NCBI GenBank assembly: GCA_963642245.1
Contig: CAVIFY010000070.1
Span: 1 to 6,804 of the forward strand
Origin: CAG-217 sp963642245
Lineage (GTDB): Bacteria; Bacillota; Clostridia; Oscillospirales; Acutalibacteraceae
DNA length: 6,804 bases
Direction of reading: 5' to 3'
In this document: piece by piece, positions 1 through 5,177 of the stretch
How positions within the stretch are numbered: the stretch's first letter is position 1
How the letters are laid out: the number at the start of each line of letters is the position of its first letter
Position numbers and translations under genes: made by a program
The notes under the pieces: model-generated
Databases searched by the model: none
Told to the model about the DNA's origin: nothing
What the model saw: the letters and a program-made list of their open reading frames with translations, nothing else

Positions 1-1
1 T

Positions 2-48
2 GGCCCCTATGGGGCCGTTCTGCAAACCCCGCATTTTCATGCGGGGTT
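2..48. other. Two stem-loops at the window start, possibly the end of an upstream transcript
   Basis: Two adjacent perfect hairpins are visible. GGCCCC/GGGGCC pair at 2-7 and 11-16 around TAT. A 10-bp stem AACCCCGCAT/ATGCGGGGTT pairs at 25-34 and 39-48 around TTTC. Neither is followed by a real T-run (the second is followed by a loosely T-rich ATGATTTGTGTG), so a terminator for a gene left of the window is possible but not proven. They could equally belong to the repeat cluster that follows. Confidence 0.45.
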
Positions 49-107
49 ATGATTTGTGTGGGTGGATATATCATTTTACCGATTTTATTTATAAGAGTAG
101 TCGGTAG

Positions 108-126
108 GGGCGGCAACCTGTCGCCC
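108..126. repeat. Short GC-rich hairpin repeat (GGGCGGCA…TGTCGCCC)
   Basis: Bases 108-115 pair with 119-126 in an 8-bp stem with one G·T wobble and a three-base loop. A 6-bp inverted repeat TACCGA (77-82) / TCGGTA (101-106) lies just upstream. The form GTAGGGGCGG…CGCCCGC resembles dispersed intergenic hairpins I recall from Oscillospiraceae genomes; that recollection cannot be verified here. No reading frame or promoter is seen between 49 and 130. Confidence 0.5.
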
Positions 127-130
127 GCAT

Positions 131-175
131 AATCCCTCAGTCACTTCGTGACAGCACCGGTTCGGTGGAGGGATT
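131..175. repeat. Compact palindromic intergenic repeat, three-way-junction fold
   Basis: The ends AATCCCTC (131-138) and GAGGGATT (168-175) form an 8-bp outer stem. Inside it sit two perfect 5-bp hairpins, GTCAC/GTGAC (140-144/148-152) and CACCG/CGGTG (155-159/163-167), each with a three-base loop. The first 13 bases match the start of the larger element at 200, and CACCGGTTCGGTGG recurs at 331-344. It therefore looks like an internally shortened copy of the same repeat family. It has no coding potential and is probably a non-autonomous (MITE-like) or RNA-structured intergenic repeat. Confidence 0.65.
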
Positions 176-199
176 GATATTTATCGTCGCTTTTGGTGC

Positions 200-376
200 A
201 ATCCCTCAGTCAGCTACGCTGACAGCTCCCTTTACAAGGGAGCCGAAGATTTTGTAACCGTTTTGCCTCCCTTGTAAAGGGTGACTCCCCGCAGTGCGGG
301 GAGATGTCGCGCAGCGACAGAGGGGACGGGCACCGGTTCGGTGGTGGCAACGCCGTCAGGCGTTGACGGAGGGATT
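200..376. repeat. 177-bp composite palindromic repeat (MITE-like), AATCCCTC/GAGGGATT ends
   Basis: The terminal inverted repeats are AATCCCTC (200-207) and GAGGGATT (369-376). Between them lies a chain of perfect hairpins: GTCAGC/GCTGAC (209-214/218-223), GCTCCCTT/AAGGGAGC (225-232/236-243), CTCCCCGC/GCGGGGAG (285-292/296-303), TGTCGC/GCGACA (305-310/314-319), CACCG/CGGTG (331-335/339-343), and CAACGCC/GGCGTTG (348-354/359-365). In addition, 228-242 is a perfect 15-base inverted copy of 267-281, so the element can fold as one long stem or as two abutting units. No transposase gene is present. A MITE-like, mobilised-in-trans origin is inferred from structure only. Target-site duplications are not clear. 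Confidence 0.7.
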
Positions 377-391
377 ATTCCGCCCTATAAT
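363..391 (+). promoter_or_regulatory. Candidate sigma-A promoter whose -35 lies in the repeat end
   Basis: TTGACG (363-368) and TATAAT (386-391) are separated by exactly 17 bp, matching 5/6 and 6/6 of the sigma-A consensus. The -35 hexamer and the first part of the spacer belong to the right terminus of the 200-376 repeat. The -10 lies in unique sequence. Transcription would start near 398 and give a leader of about 140 nt to the gene at 540. It is upstream of, and a better consensus match than, the second candidate at 460-488. Confidence 0.6.
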
Positions 392-459
392 TGTCCATTG
401 CAAGGGCACCATAAACCGGCACGGTGTGCGGGTTGGGATAAATTCACTGTGGATTTTTG

Positions 460-488
460 TTGCGTTGGCGGCGGTTATCCTGTATAAT
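460..488 (+). promoter_or_regulatory. Second candidate sigma-A promoter for the 622-aa gene
   Basis: A perfect TATAAT (483-488) sits 17 bp downstream of TTGCGT (460-465), which matches only 3/6 of the -35 consensus. The predicted start near 495 leaves a leader of about 45 nt before the ATG at 540. The promoter's presence here also argues against translation starting far upstream at 294 in the same open frame. Confidence 0.5.
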
Positions 489-539
489 GAAGTGGAACGC
501 ACCCTGCGGGGGCGTATCCCTTATGTTAAGGAGAACAGA

Positions 540-2408
540 ATGAGCGAAAAAATACCCAATTATAATTATGACGCAGACGAGGTGCTGAACGATTTTAAGT
601 CCAAGTTTGCGTGGCCCAAGCGGGACGAGGTACAAGCGGTGGTCAAGCCGGGCAAAATGCCCCTGCGGCTGCTGTTGTGCACCCTGATCACCGCAGTGGT
701 GGGCGGCATTGCCTATTATATGATGCTGCCGGCGCTGAATGTGCACGACACCCAGATGTATCTGTTTTTGATCCTGCTGGTGGCGGTCTTTGCCGGGTCC
801 TTTTACCTGGTGTGCCGGGCCAACAAAAAGGCGGAGCGCCTGGAATATGTGAAGAAAAAGAGCCTGATCCCGGTGATCATCGTGGCGGTGATCGCCCTGG
901 TGATGCTGGTGGGCTTCCTGGTGGGTGCCACCATCTTCCGTGCTTCCGCTTACAGCGACCTGATGACGGTGCAAAACAGCGACTTTGACCGGGATTTCTC
1001 CGACATTAGCTATGATGAAGTGCCTCGGATCGACGCCTCCCGTGCCAAGACCCTGGCGGACCAGCAGCTGGGCTCCCTGTCTCAGTACAAGAGCCAGTAT
1101 GTGGTTGCGGACGCCACCACCCAGATCAACTACCGGGGCGTGCCCTGCCGGGTGGCCAGCCTGCAATATGCCGATGTGTTTAAGTGGATCAACAACACCA
1201 AGAACGGCCTGCCGGCGTACATTCTCATTGATGTGGTGAGCCAAAAGGTCACCGTGGTCAACTGCGTGGAGCAGTTCGGCAGCGGGATCCAGTATTCTCC
1301 GGCGGAGTATTTTAACGAAAAGTTGATCCGCCACCTGCGGTTCCAGTACCCCACCAAGCTGCTGGATACCCCCAATTTTGAGATCGACGAGAGCGGCCAC
1401 CCCTACTGGGTAACGGCGGCCCTGACCAAGAAGATCGGTCTGTTTGGCGGCACGGATGTGCAGGGCGCTATTATTACAGACGCGCTCAGCGGTGAGAGCA
1501 AGTATTATCCCATGGACACCGTGCGCAAGGACAAGAGCCTGAACTGGATCGATGTGGTGTACAGCGACCAGCTGCTGATCGAGCAGTACAACTACTACGG
1601 CAAGCTGAAAAAGGGCTTTTGGAACTCCATTATCTTCCAGAACGATGTGAATGTGGCCTCCAGCGGCAACGGCTATATTGCTATGGACGACGATGTGTGG
1701 GTGTACACCGGCATTACTTCTTCTAAGGCGGACACCTCCAACTTTGGCTTTATCCTGTGCAATCAGCGCACCAAGGAAGTGCGGTACTACCAGAACGGCG
1801 GTGCTATGGAGTCCTCTGCTATGGCCTCTGCCCAGGACGCGGTGCAGAACTTTGGCTATGCGGCCACCTTCCCCATTTTGCTGGATATTGAGGGCCAGCC
1901 CTCCTACTTTATGAGCCTGTACGGCGACAGCAACACCGTCAAGGGCTATGCGTTGGTGAGCCTGGACGATAAGACCGTGGTGGGCGTTGGCCTGATCGAC
2001 ACCAACAGTGACGCCAAGGCGCTGAATGCTGCGGTGGAGAACTATATCAACGCCATGAAGGACAAGGGCCGGATCGCCAAGGATGTGGACGCGGAGGATT
2101 ATATCAAGGACGAGACGGAGATCGCCACCTCCGATGGAAAACAGTCTGACGGCAAGACGGAGCAGACGCCCCAGCAGTCCCAGTCCGCAGACGGCAAGAC
2201 CATCACCGGCAAGATCACGGACATTAAGTCCTCGGTCAACGACGGCAACACCGTCTATTACTTGCAGGTGGACGGCGTGTATTACTATATCAAGGTCACC
2301 GATTGTATGCAGGTGCTGCTGCTGCAAAAGGGCGACACGGTAGAGATCACGCCTAAGGGCGACGCCAAGGACGGCTTTGCCCAGGCTGCCGCAGTGAAAA
2401 CAAAATAA
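540..2408 (+). CDS. Membrane-anchored protein of unknown function, large extracytoplasmic region
   Basis: Encodes 622 aa. The ATG at 540 is chosen because AAGGAG (528-533) lies 6 nt upstream. The open frame extends back to 294, but that part runs through repeat DNA and both promoter candidates. Three hydrophobic segments are visible (about residues 41-64, 72-92 and 108-133), with a basic NKKAERLEYVKKK stretch between the second and third. A long polar, beta-rich part follows (about 135-510) with PYWV near 288-291, an IGLFGG/GA block near 299-310 and a TKEVRYY block near 411. A low-complexity Asp/Gly/Lys/Gln linker (about 525-553) leads to a small OB-fold-like end domain (about 555-606, GKITDI…GDTVEI). 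From memory this layout matches a conserved but uncharacterised Firmicutes family whose automatic names are unreliable. Topology, envelope location and the OB-like fold are inference. No catalytic motif was recognised. Confidence 0.85.
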   Translation: MSEKIPNYNYDADEVLNDFKSKFAWPKRDEVQAVVKPGKMPLRLLLCTLITAVVGGIAYYMMLPALNVHDTQMYLFLILLVAVFAGSFYLVCRANKKAERLEYVKKKSLIPVIIVAVIALVMLVGFLVGATIFRASAYSDLMTVQNSDFDRDFSDISYDEVPRIDASRAKTLADQQLGSLSQYKSQYVVADATTQINYRGVPCRVASLQYADVFKWINNTKNGLPAYILIDVVSQKVTVVNCVEQFGSGIQYSPAEYFNEKLIRHLRFQYPTKLLDTPNFEIDESGHPYWVTAALTKKIGLFGGTDVQGAIITDALSGESKYYPMDTVRKDKSLNWIDVVYSDQLLIEQYNYYGKLKKGFWNSIIFQNDVNVASSGNGYIAMDDDVWVYTGITSSKADTSNFGFILCNQRTKEVRYYQNGGAMESSAMASAQDAVQNFGYAATFPILLDIEGQPSYFMSLYGDSNTVKGYALVSLDDKTVVGVGLIDTNSDAKALNAAVENYINAMKDKGRIAKDVDAEDYIKDETEIATSDGKQSDGKTEQTPQQSQSADGKTITGKITDIKSSVNDGNTVYYLQVDGVYYYIKVTDCMQVLLLQKGDTVEITPKGDAKDGFAQAAAVKTK

Positions 2409-2452
2409 CAAAACAAAGATCCCCTGCGTGCCGTTTGGCATACAGGGGATCT
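2402..2452 (-). terminator. Rho-independent terminator of the patatin gene (minus strand)
   Basis: A 10-bp stem AGATCCCCTG/CAGGGGATCT (2417-2426/2443-2452) carries a smaller inner TGCC/GGCA hairpin (2429-2432/2437-2440). Read on the minus strand it is followed by a T-rich tract (TTGTTTTGTTATTTTG, down to 2402). That tract overlaps the stop codon of the opposing gene ending at 2408. On the plus strand the stem is followed only by CTTTG, so the minus direction is favoured. Confidence 0.75.
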
Positions 2453-2456
2453 CTTT

Positions 2457-2493
2457 GCCTGACAGGCCACAGAACGGCCTGCCGGGCTTTTTT
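2457..2493 (+). terminator. Rho-independent terminator of the 622-aa gene (plus strand)
   Basis: CAGGCC (2463-2468) pairs with GGCCTG (2476-2481). The stem is extended by GCC/GGC (2457-2459/2485-2487) across a small internal loop and followed by TTTTTT at 2488-2493. The T-run overlaps the stop codon of the convergent patatin gene (2492-2494). Confidence 0.8.
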
Positions 2494-3367
2494 ATTCTGT
2501 TTCCGTAAAGGGAGACGGCTTGGCCAAAAACGCCTTTAGCGCGTCCATCTGCTCCATAGCGTTGCGGTAGCCGGTTTGGTAGATCTGCTCCAGCTTGTCC
2601 GTGTTGCGCTCCAGGGTGGGGCAGTGCAGCGGGTGGTCCGGCGCGATCACAAAGGCGTCGCCCCGGCCTTGGGCGTCCCACACCGTTTCCAGCTGGTGGT
2701 TGTACATTTTGTACCGGTCCAGCAGAGCTTTTGCCATCAGCGGGTATTTGCGGAACATACGGCGGATCAGCCGGTCGTGGCCCATGGGCTGCTTTTGGTA
2801 ATGCCGGTCCTGGGTGAGCACCACCACCGCCTTTTGGCACCCGTCCTCAAAGGCGTGGGCCAGGGGGATAGAGTCGGTGATCCCGCCGTCAAAGTACCGG
2901 TCCTTGCCCAGCATAACGCCCTTGGTGGCGCCGGGCAGGGCACAGCTGGCCCGCAGAATGGGGCACCCCCGCTTGTGGAAGTCCTTGGGGTACATATATT
3001 CCGCCTTGCCGGTGAGGGCGTTGGTGACCACCACGCACAGGGTGGTATCGGCTTGGTCATAGGTCTCTTGATCCAGGGGCGAGAGATCGTAGCTCAGCTC
3101 GCCAAAGATCCACTCGCTGTTTAAGAACTCGCCGTTTTTCACCATGCTTTCCAGGCTCATATAGCGCTTGTCGCCGCTGTACTGTATGGCAATATCGTGC
3201 TGGCGGCCCCGGCATTTGCCAATGTAAGATACCGCATTGCAGCTGCCTGCCGACACGCCGACCACATAGGGAAAGGTGATCCCCTGATCCATAAAGGCGT
3301 CCAGCACGCCGCTGGTGTAGACGGCACGGTTGCCGCCGCCCTCCAGCACCAATCCGCAGGAATACAT
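2492..3367 (-). CDS. Patatin-like phospholipase (serine acyl hydrolase)
   Basis: Encodes 291 aa. The patatin signatures are all present: the glycine-rich oxyanion loop EGGGNRAVYTSGVLD (residues 9-23), the GxSxG nucleophile elbow GVSAG with Ser39, and the DGG motif with Asp160 that completes the Ser-Asp dyad. The layout resembles the bacterial YjjU-like branch of patatins, inferred to hydrolyse acyl esters of phospholipids or related lipids; the actual substrate cannot be read from sequence. No signal peptide or membrane segment is seen, so it is probably cytoplasmic or membrane-peripheral. The start at 3367 follows GGAGGT (3373-3378) by 5 nt. An in-frame upstream ATG at 3415 is rejected because the extension would be read through the terminator hairpin. 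It lies 63 bp after the small membrane gene, with a terminator between them and no promoter visible. Confidence 0.92.
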   Translation of the reverse strand: MYSCGLVLEGGGNRAVYTSGVLDAFMDQGITFPYVVGVSAGSCNAVSYIGKCRGRQHDIAIQYSGDKRYMSLESMVKNGEFLNSEWIFGELSYDLSPLDQETYDQADTTLCVVVTNALTGKAEYMYPKDFHKRGCPILRASCALPGATKGVMLGKDRYFDGGITDSIPLAHAFEDGCQKAVVVLTQDRHYQKQPMGHDRLIRRMFRKYPLMAKALLDRYKMYNHQLETVWDAQGRGDAFVIAPDHPLHCPTLERNTDKLEQIYQTGYRNAMEQMDALKAFLAKPSPFTETE

Positions 3368-3378
3368 AGAATACCTCC

Positions 3379-3412
3379 AAAAAAATTTAGGGGACGGCGA
3401 AAGCCATCCCCT
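3379..3412 (-). terminator. Intergenic terminator directly upstream of the patatin ribosome binding site
   Basis: On the minus strand a stem AGGGGATGGC/GCCGTCCCCT (3403-3412/3389-3398, one T·G pair, TTTC loop) is followed by AAA and seven T (3385-3379). The T-run touches the GGAGGT ribosome binding site of the patatin gene. It would end transcripts of the small membrane-protein gene. Because no promoter is seen between it and the patatin gene, it may act as a partial or conditional terminator (attenuator). Confidence 0.75.
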
Positions 3413-3430
3413 CATTGCATTGTTTTTTGC

Positions 3431-3709
3431 TTATTTGGCAGCCTTTTTGGCAGGTGCCTTTTTCTTGGGTGCGCTCTTCTTGGCGGGGGCCTTCTTCTCA
3501 GCCGGCTCTGCCTTTTCCTGCACCTGGGTGTCCTCAGCGGCGGCCTCTACGATCTCCAGATCGTTATCGCACTCAAAGAAGTCGCTGTCGTCAAAATACT
3601 CTGCCTCTTTGGGAGCTGTCAGCTTCTGGATAGCGAGATATACGGCAACGGCCACGCCTGCGATGGCAACGATGGCGCTGATGACTTTCATGATCGTTTT
3701 GAAATTCAT
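3431..3709 (-). CDS. Small membrane-anchored protein with Lys/Ala/Pro-rich tail, function unknown
   Basis: Encodes 92 aa. The ATG at 3709 follows AAGGGGGT by 8 nt and lies just downstream of a strong promoter. One hydrophobic segment spans about residues 7-30 (MKVISAIVAIAGVAVAVYLAI). An acidic block follows (about 36-62, rich in Asp/Glu). A strongly basic low-complexity tail occupies 64-92, with repeated KKAPAKK-type units resembling the C-terminal tails of histone-H1-like proteins. The adjoining acidic and basic blocks could interact with each other, or the tail could bind an anionic polymer (nucleic acid, teichoic acid or phospholipid head groups); this is inference. No family name is recognised. 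Its promoter and position suggest that it and the downstream patatin gene share one transcript through a leaky terminator. Confidence 0.8.
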   Translation of the reverse strand: MNFKTIMKVISAIVAIAGVAVAVYLAIQKLTAPKEAEYFDDSDFFECDNDLEIVEAAAEDTQVQEKAEPAEKKAPAKKSAPKKKAPAKKAAK

Positions 3710-3740
3710 AATAATGAACCCCCTTATAAAATCTGTTTCT

Positions 3741-3769
3741 ATTATAAATGGATTTGGCGGCAAAGTCAA
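3741..3769 (-). promoter_or_regulatory. Sigma-A promoter of the small membrane-protein gene
   Basis: Read on the minus strand, TTGACT (3769-3764) is followed after 17 bp by TATAAT (3746-3741), matching 5/6 and 6/6 of consensus. Transcription would begin near 3734, about 25 nt before the ATG. This is one of the best promoter matches in the window and the only evident one for the two genes downstream. Confidence 0.8.
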
Positions 3770-3795
3770 GCGCCAAAACAGCAGAAAGATGTCTA

Positions 3796-3807
3796 CTTTT
3801 GCAAAAG
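3796..3807. promoter_or_regulatory. 12-bp palindrome upstream of the promoter
   Basis: CTTTTGCAAAAG is a perfect palindrome 27 bp upstream of the -35 box at 3764-3769, between the rpsT terminator and that promoter. It could be a regulator site, but a single short palindrome with no second copy is weak evidence. Confidence 0.2.
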
Positions 3808-3821
3808 CGGCAGCGCCAGGC

Positions 3822-3853
3822 AAAAAAGAACGCTCCCTGCAAATGCAGGAAGC
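3822..3853 (-). terminator. Rho-independent terminator of rpsT
   Basis: On the minus strand a 10-bp stem GCTTCCTGCA/TGCAGGGAGC (3853-3844/3841-3832, one T·G pair) is followed by GTTC and a run of six T (3827-3822). It begins about 30 nt after the rpsT stop codon. Confidence 0.88.
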
Positions 3854-3883
3854 GAAAATTCGATAGAAACCGAGGACCGGCGC

Positions 3884-4141
3884 TTATGCGCGGTTCAGCT
3901 TGCTGACCAAATTGCTCTTTTTGCGGGCTGCGGTGTTCTTGTGCAGCAGGTTCTTGGCAGCGGCCTGGTCGATCTTCTTGCAGGCGAACTGCACAGCCTG
4001 GGTCTTGTCCTCAGCGTTGGCCTCAATAGCGGCGTTAGCCTTCTTGATGGCGGTCTTGAGGGCGGTGTTGCGGGCCTTGTTGTTGGCGGCCTTTACAGCG
4101 TTGACCTTGACTCTCTTTTTAGCAGACTTAATGTTGGGCAT
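3884..4141 (-). CDS. rpsT: 30S ribosomal protein S20
   Basis: Encodes 85 aa, the usual length for S20, a primary 16S rRNA-binding protein of the small subunit. The N-terminus MPNIKSAKKR is the classic S20 start. Other hallmarks are NTALKTAIKKA (about 25-35) and HKNTAARKKSNL (about 67-78) in a highly basic, helical protein. The ATG at 4141 is preferred over an in-frame GTG at 4150, because that GTG overlaps the AAAGGAG ribosome binding site. It has its own promoter and terminator and is divergent from gpr, the same arrangement as in Bacillus subtilis. The leader of about 60 nt holds only a small GGGC/GCCC hairpin. Autogenous control of S20 is known in E. coli, but nothing here demonstrates it. 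Confidence 0.98.
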   Translation of the reverse strand: MPNIKSAKKRVKVNAVKAANNKARNTALKTAIKKANAAIEANAEDKTQAVQFACKKIDQAAAKNLLHKNTAARKKSNLVSKLNRA

Positions 4142-4209
4142 GGTTTTCACTCCTTTAGCGGTGGATTAGGTAGAAGGGCATAGCCCCGTTTTCTTTTTAA
4201 TGCCTAAAC

Positions 4210-4238
4210 ATCATAGCACACGCAAATCTAAAATGCAA
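4210..4238 (-). promoter_or_regulatory. Sigma-A promoter of rpsT
   Basis: On the minus strand TTGCAT (4238-4233) and TATGAT (4215-4210) are spaced by 17 bp. The expected start near 4203 gives a leader of about 60 nt. The -35 overlaps the -35 of the candidate gpr promoter on the other strand. Confidence 0.8.
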
Positions 4239-4264
4239 GTATTTTTTTCTTTTTGGACATACTT
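4235..4264 (+). promoter_or_regulatory. Candidate forespore (sigma-G/sigma-F type) promoter of gpr
   Basis: CATACTT (4258-4264) matches 6/7 of the sigma-G -10 consensus CATACTA. GCAAG (4235-4239) lies 18 bp upstream and partly matches the -35 consensus. Transcription would start near 4271, just ahead of the gpr ribosome binding site at 4287. In B. subtilis gpr is transcribed in the forespore by sigma-F and sigma-G, so this type of promoter is expected. The -35 match is imperfect, which keeps confidence moderate. Confidence 0.5.
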
Positions 4265-4297
4265 TTATTGAAAAACTACGAAAATCAGGTGAAAAAT

Positions 4298-5113
4298 ATG
4301 GAAAATCGCACAGATCTGGCACTGGAAAGCTACGAAAATCAGCAAAAAACCGCGCTGCCCGGAGTAAAAGTGCGGGAGCAGGACGGCGTTTCCGTGGTGG
4401 AAGTGCTGGACGCCCGGGGCGAAAAAGCCCTGGGCAAACCGGTGGGCAAGTATATCACCTACCGGGTGTCGCCTATGGCCCAGGAGACCCAGCTGTTTGA
4501 CGGTCGGCTGGAGCGGATCGCCGATCTGCTGCGGGGTCTGCTGCCCGATCACCCGGCGGGGGTGCTGGTGGCCGGGGTGGGCAACACAGCCATTACGGCA
4601 GACGCCCTGGGGCCGGAGACTAACCGCTATGTGCTGGCCACCCGCCACATTGCCGGTGAGCTGCGCCGGGCGCTGGGGCCGCTGACAGATGTGTCCACCG
4701 TCACCACCGGGGTACTGGGCAACACCGGTATGGAGAGCGCCGAGGTGGTGGCGGGTATGGTCCACACGGTGCACCCGGACTGTGTGATCGTGGTAGACGC
4801 CCTGGCGGCGTCGTCGGCAGATCGGCTGGGCACCACGGTGCAGCTGTCGGATACGGGCATTGCCCCCGGCTCCGGGGTGGGCAATCACCGGCGGGAGATC
4901 AGCGCCCGGGTACTGGGCGTGCCGGTGGTGGCGCTGGGCATTCCCACGGTGGTCAGCAGCCGGGTGCTGGGCGGCACGGCGGAGGAAATGTATGTGACCC
5001 CCAGAGAGATCGACCAGCTGATCAACCGGGGCGCCAAACTGCTGGGTATGTCCATCAATGTGTGCCTTCAGCGCCACCTGCAACCCCGGGATCTGTACAC
5101 CCTGGTGGGATAA
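4298..5113 (+). CDS. gpr: Germination protease GPR (spore endopeptidase)
   Basis: Encodes 271 aa. GPR cleaves the DNA-protecting small acid-soluble spore proteins early in germination and belongs to the A25 aspartic-type peptidases. Visible hallmarks are the N-terminal RTDLALE (4-10), GVGNTAITADALGPE (93-107) with Asp102, VVDALA (165-170) with Asp167, SDTGIAPGSGVGN (184-196), and the C-terminal VTPREIDQLI. Asp102 and Asp167 correspond to the catalytic aspartates known from Bacillus megaterium. Self-processing in B. megaterium occurs at an RTD↓LA site, so the propeptide here would be only about six residues. The ATG at 4298 follows AGGTGA (4287-4292). A TTG at 4253 has no ribosome binding site and lies upstream of the predicted transcript start. 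The protein is roughly 100 residues shorter than Bacillus GPR, mainly through loss of a segment before the VTPREID block. It is first in a gpr–spoIIP–small-gene operon. Confidence 0.96.
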   Translation: MENRTDLALESYENQQKTALPGVKVREQDGVSVVEVLDARGEKALGKPVGKYITYRVSPMAQETQLFDGRLERIADLLRGLLPDHPAGVLVAGVGNTAITADALGPETNRYVLATRHIAGELRRALGPLTDVSTVTTGVLGNTGMESAEVVAGMVHTVHPDCVIVVDALAASSADRLGTTVQLSDTGIAPGSGVGNHRREISARVLGVPVVALGIPTVVSSRVLGGTAEEMYVTPREIDQLINRGAKLLGMSINVCLQRHLQPRDLYTLVG

Positions 5114-5114
5114 T

Positions 5115-5148
5115 CCGGCGCCGGCTTGCATATTCTTATATGAGAATA
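5115..5148 (+). other. Palindrome and small hairpin in the gpr–spoIIP gap
   Basis: The 64-bp gap contains the perfect palindrome CCGGCGCCGG (5115-5124) just after the gpr stop. An AT-rich hairpin TATTCTT/GAGAATA (5131-5137/5142-5148, one T·G pair, ATAT loop) follows. Neither has a T-run, so they do not look like a terminator. They may be an mRNA processing or stability element, or chance. Confidence 0.3.
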
Positions 5149-5177
5149 GAAGCAGGACAAAGCCAAAGGAGCTGGAT

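Noticed and set aside
36..52. Protein-relative coordinates of the YNDGGFTVYDF stretch in the 84-aa protein, considered as a dockerin/EF-hand loop (gene 6330-6584)
   Set aside because: Only one loop-like segment is present, the calcium-ligand spacing is not the DxNxDG pattern, and there is no paired repeat.
200..376. CRISPR array
   Set aside because: The repeats are inverted and nested hairpins, not regularly spaced direct repeats with unique spacers, and no cas gene is nearby.
294..539. In-frame upstream extension of the 622-aa protein starting at 294
   Set aside because: The extension is translated repeat DNA and crosses two promoter candidates. The ATG at 540 has AAGGAG at ideal spacing and begins a normal polar N-terminus before the membrane segments.
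444..2840. Very long (798-codon) open frame on the minus strand, antisense to the 622-aa gene
   Set aside because: It runs through the two convergent terminators and into the patatin gene, and its product is rich in His/Gln/Gly/Leu as expected from the reverse frame of GC-rich codons. The plus-strand gene has a ribosome binding site, promoters and a family-like product.
3197..4183. 328-codon plus-strand open frame across the patatin, small membrane protein and rpsT genes
   Set aside because: It is antisense to three well-supported minus-strand genes, including the unmistakable S20, and spans their terminators and promoters.
4142..4203. Ribosomal-protein leader regulatory structure upstream of rpsT
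   Set aside because: Only a 4-bp GGGC/GCCC hairpin is visible in the leader. No known S20-binding motif could be recognised by eye.
5128..5156. Possible sigma-E promoter for spoIIP (GCATATT at 5128-5134)
   Set aside because: The -35-like part matches well, but no CATACAnT-like -10 lies 13-15 bp downstream. The nearest partial match is only about 10 bp away. One half-site in a 64-bp AT-containing gap is not enough.
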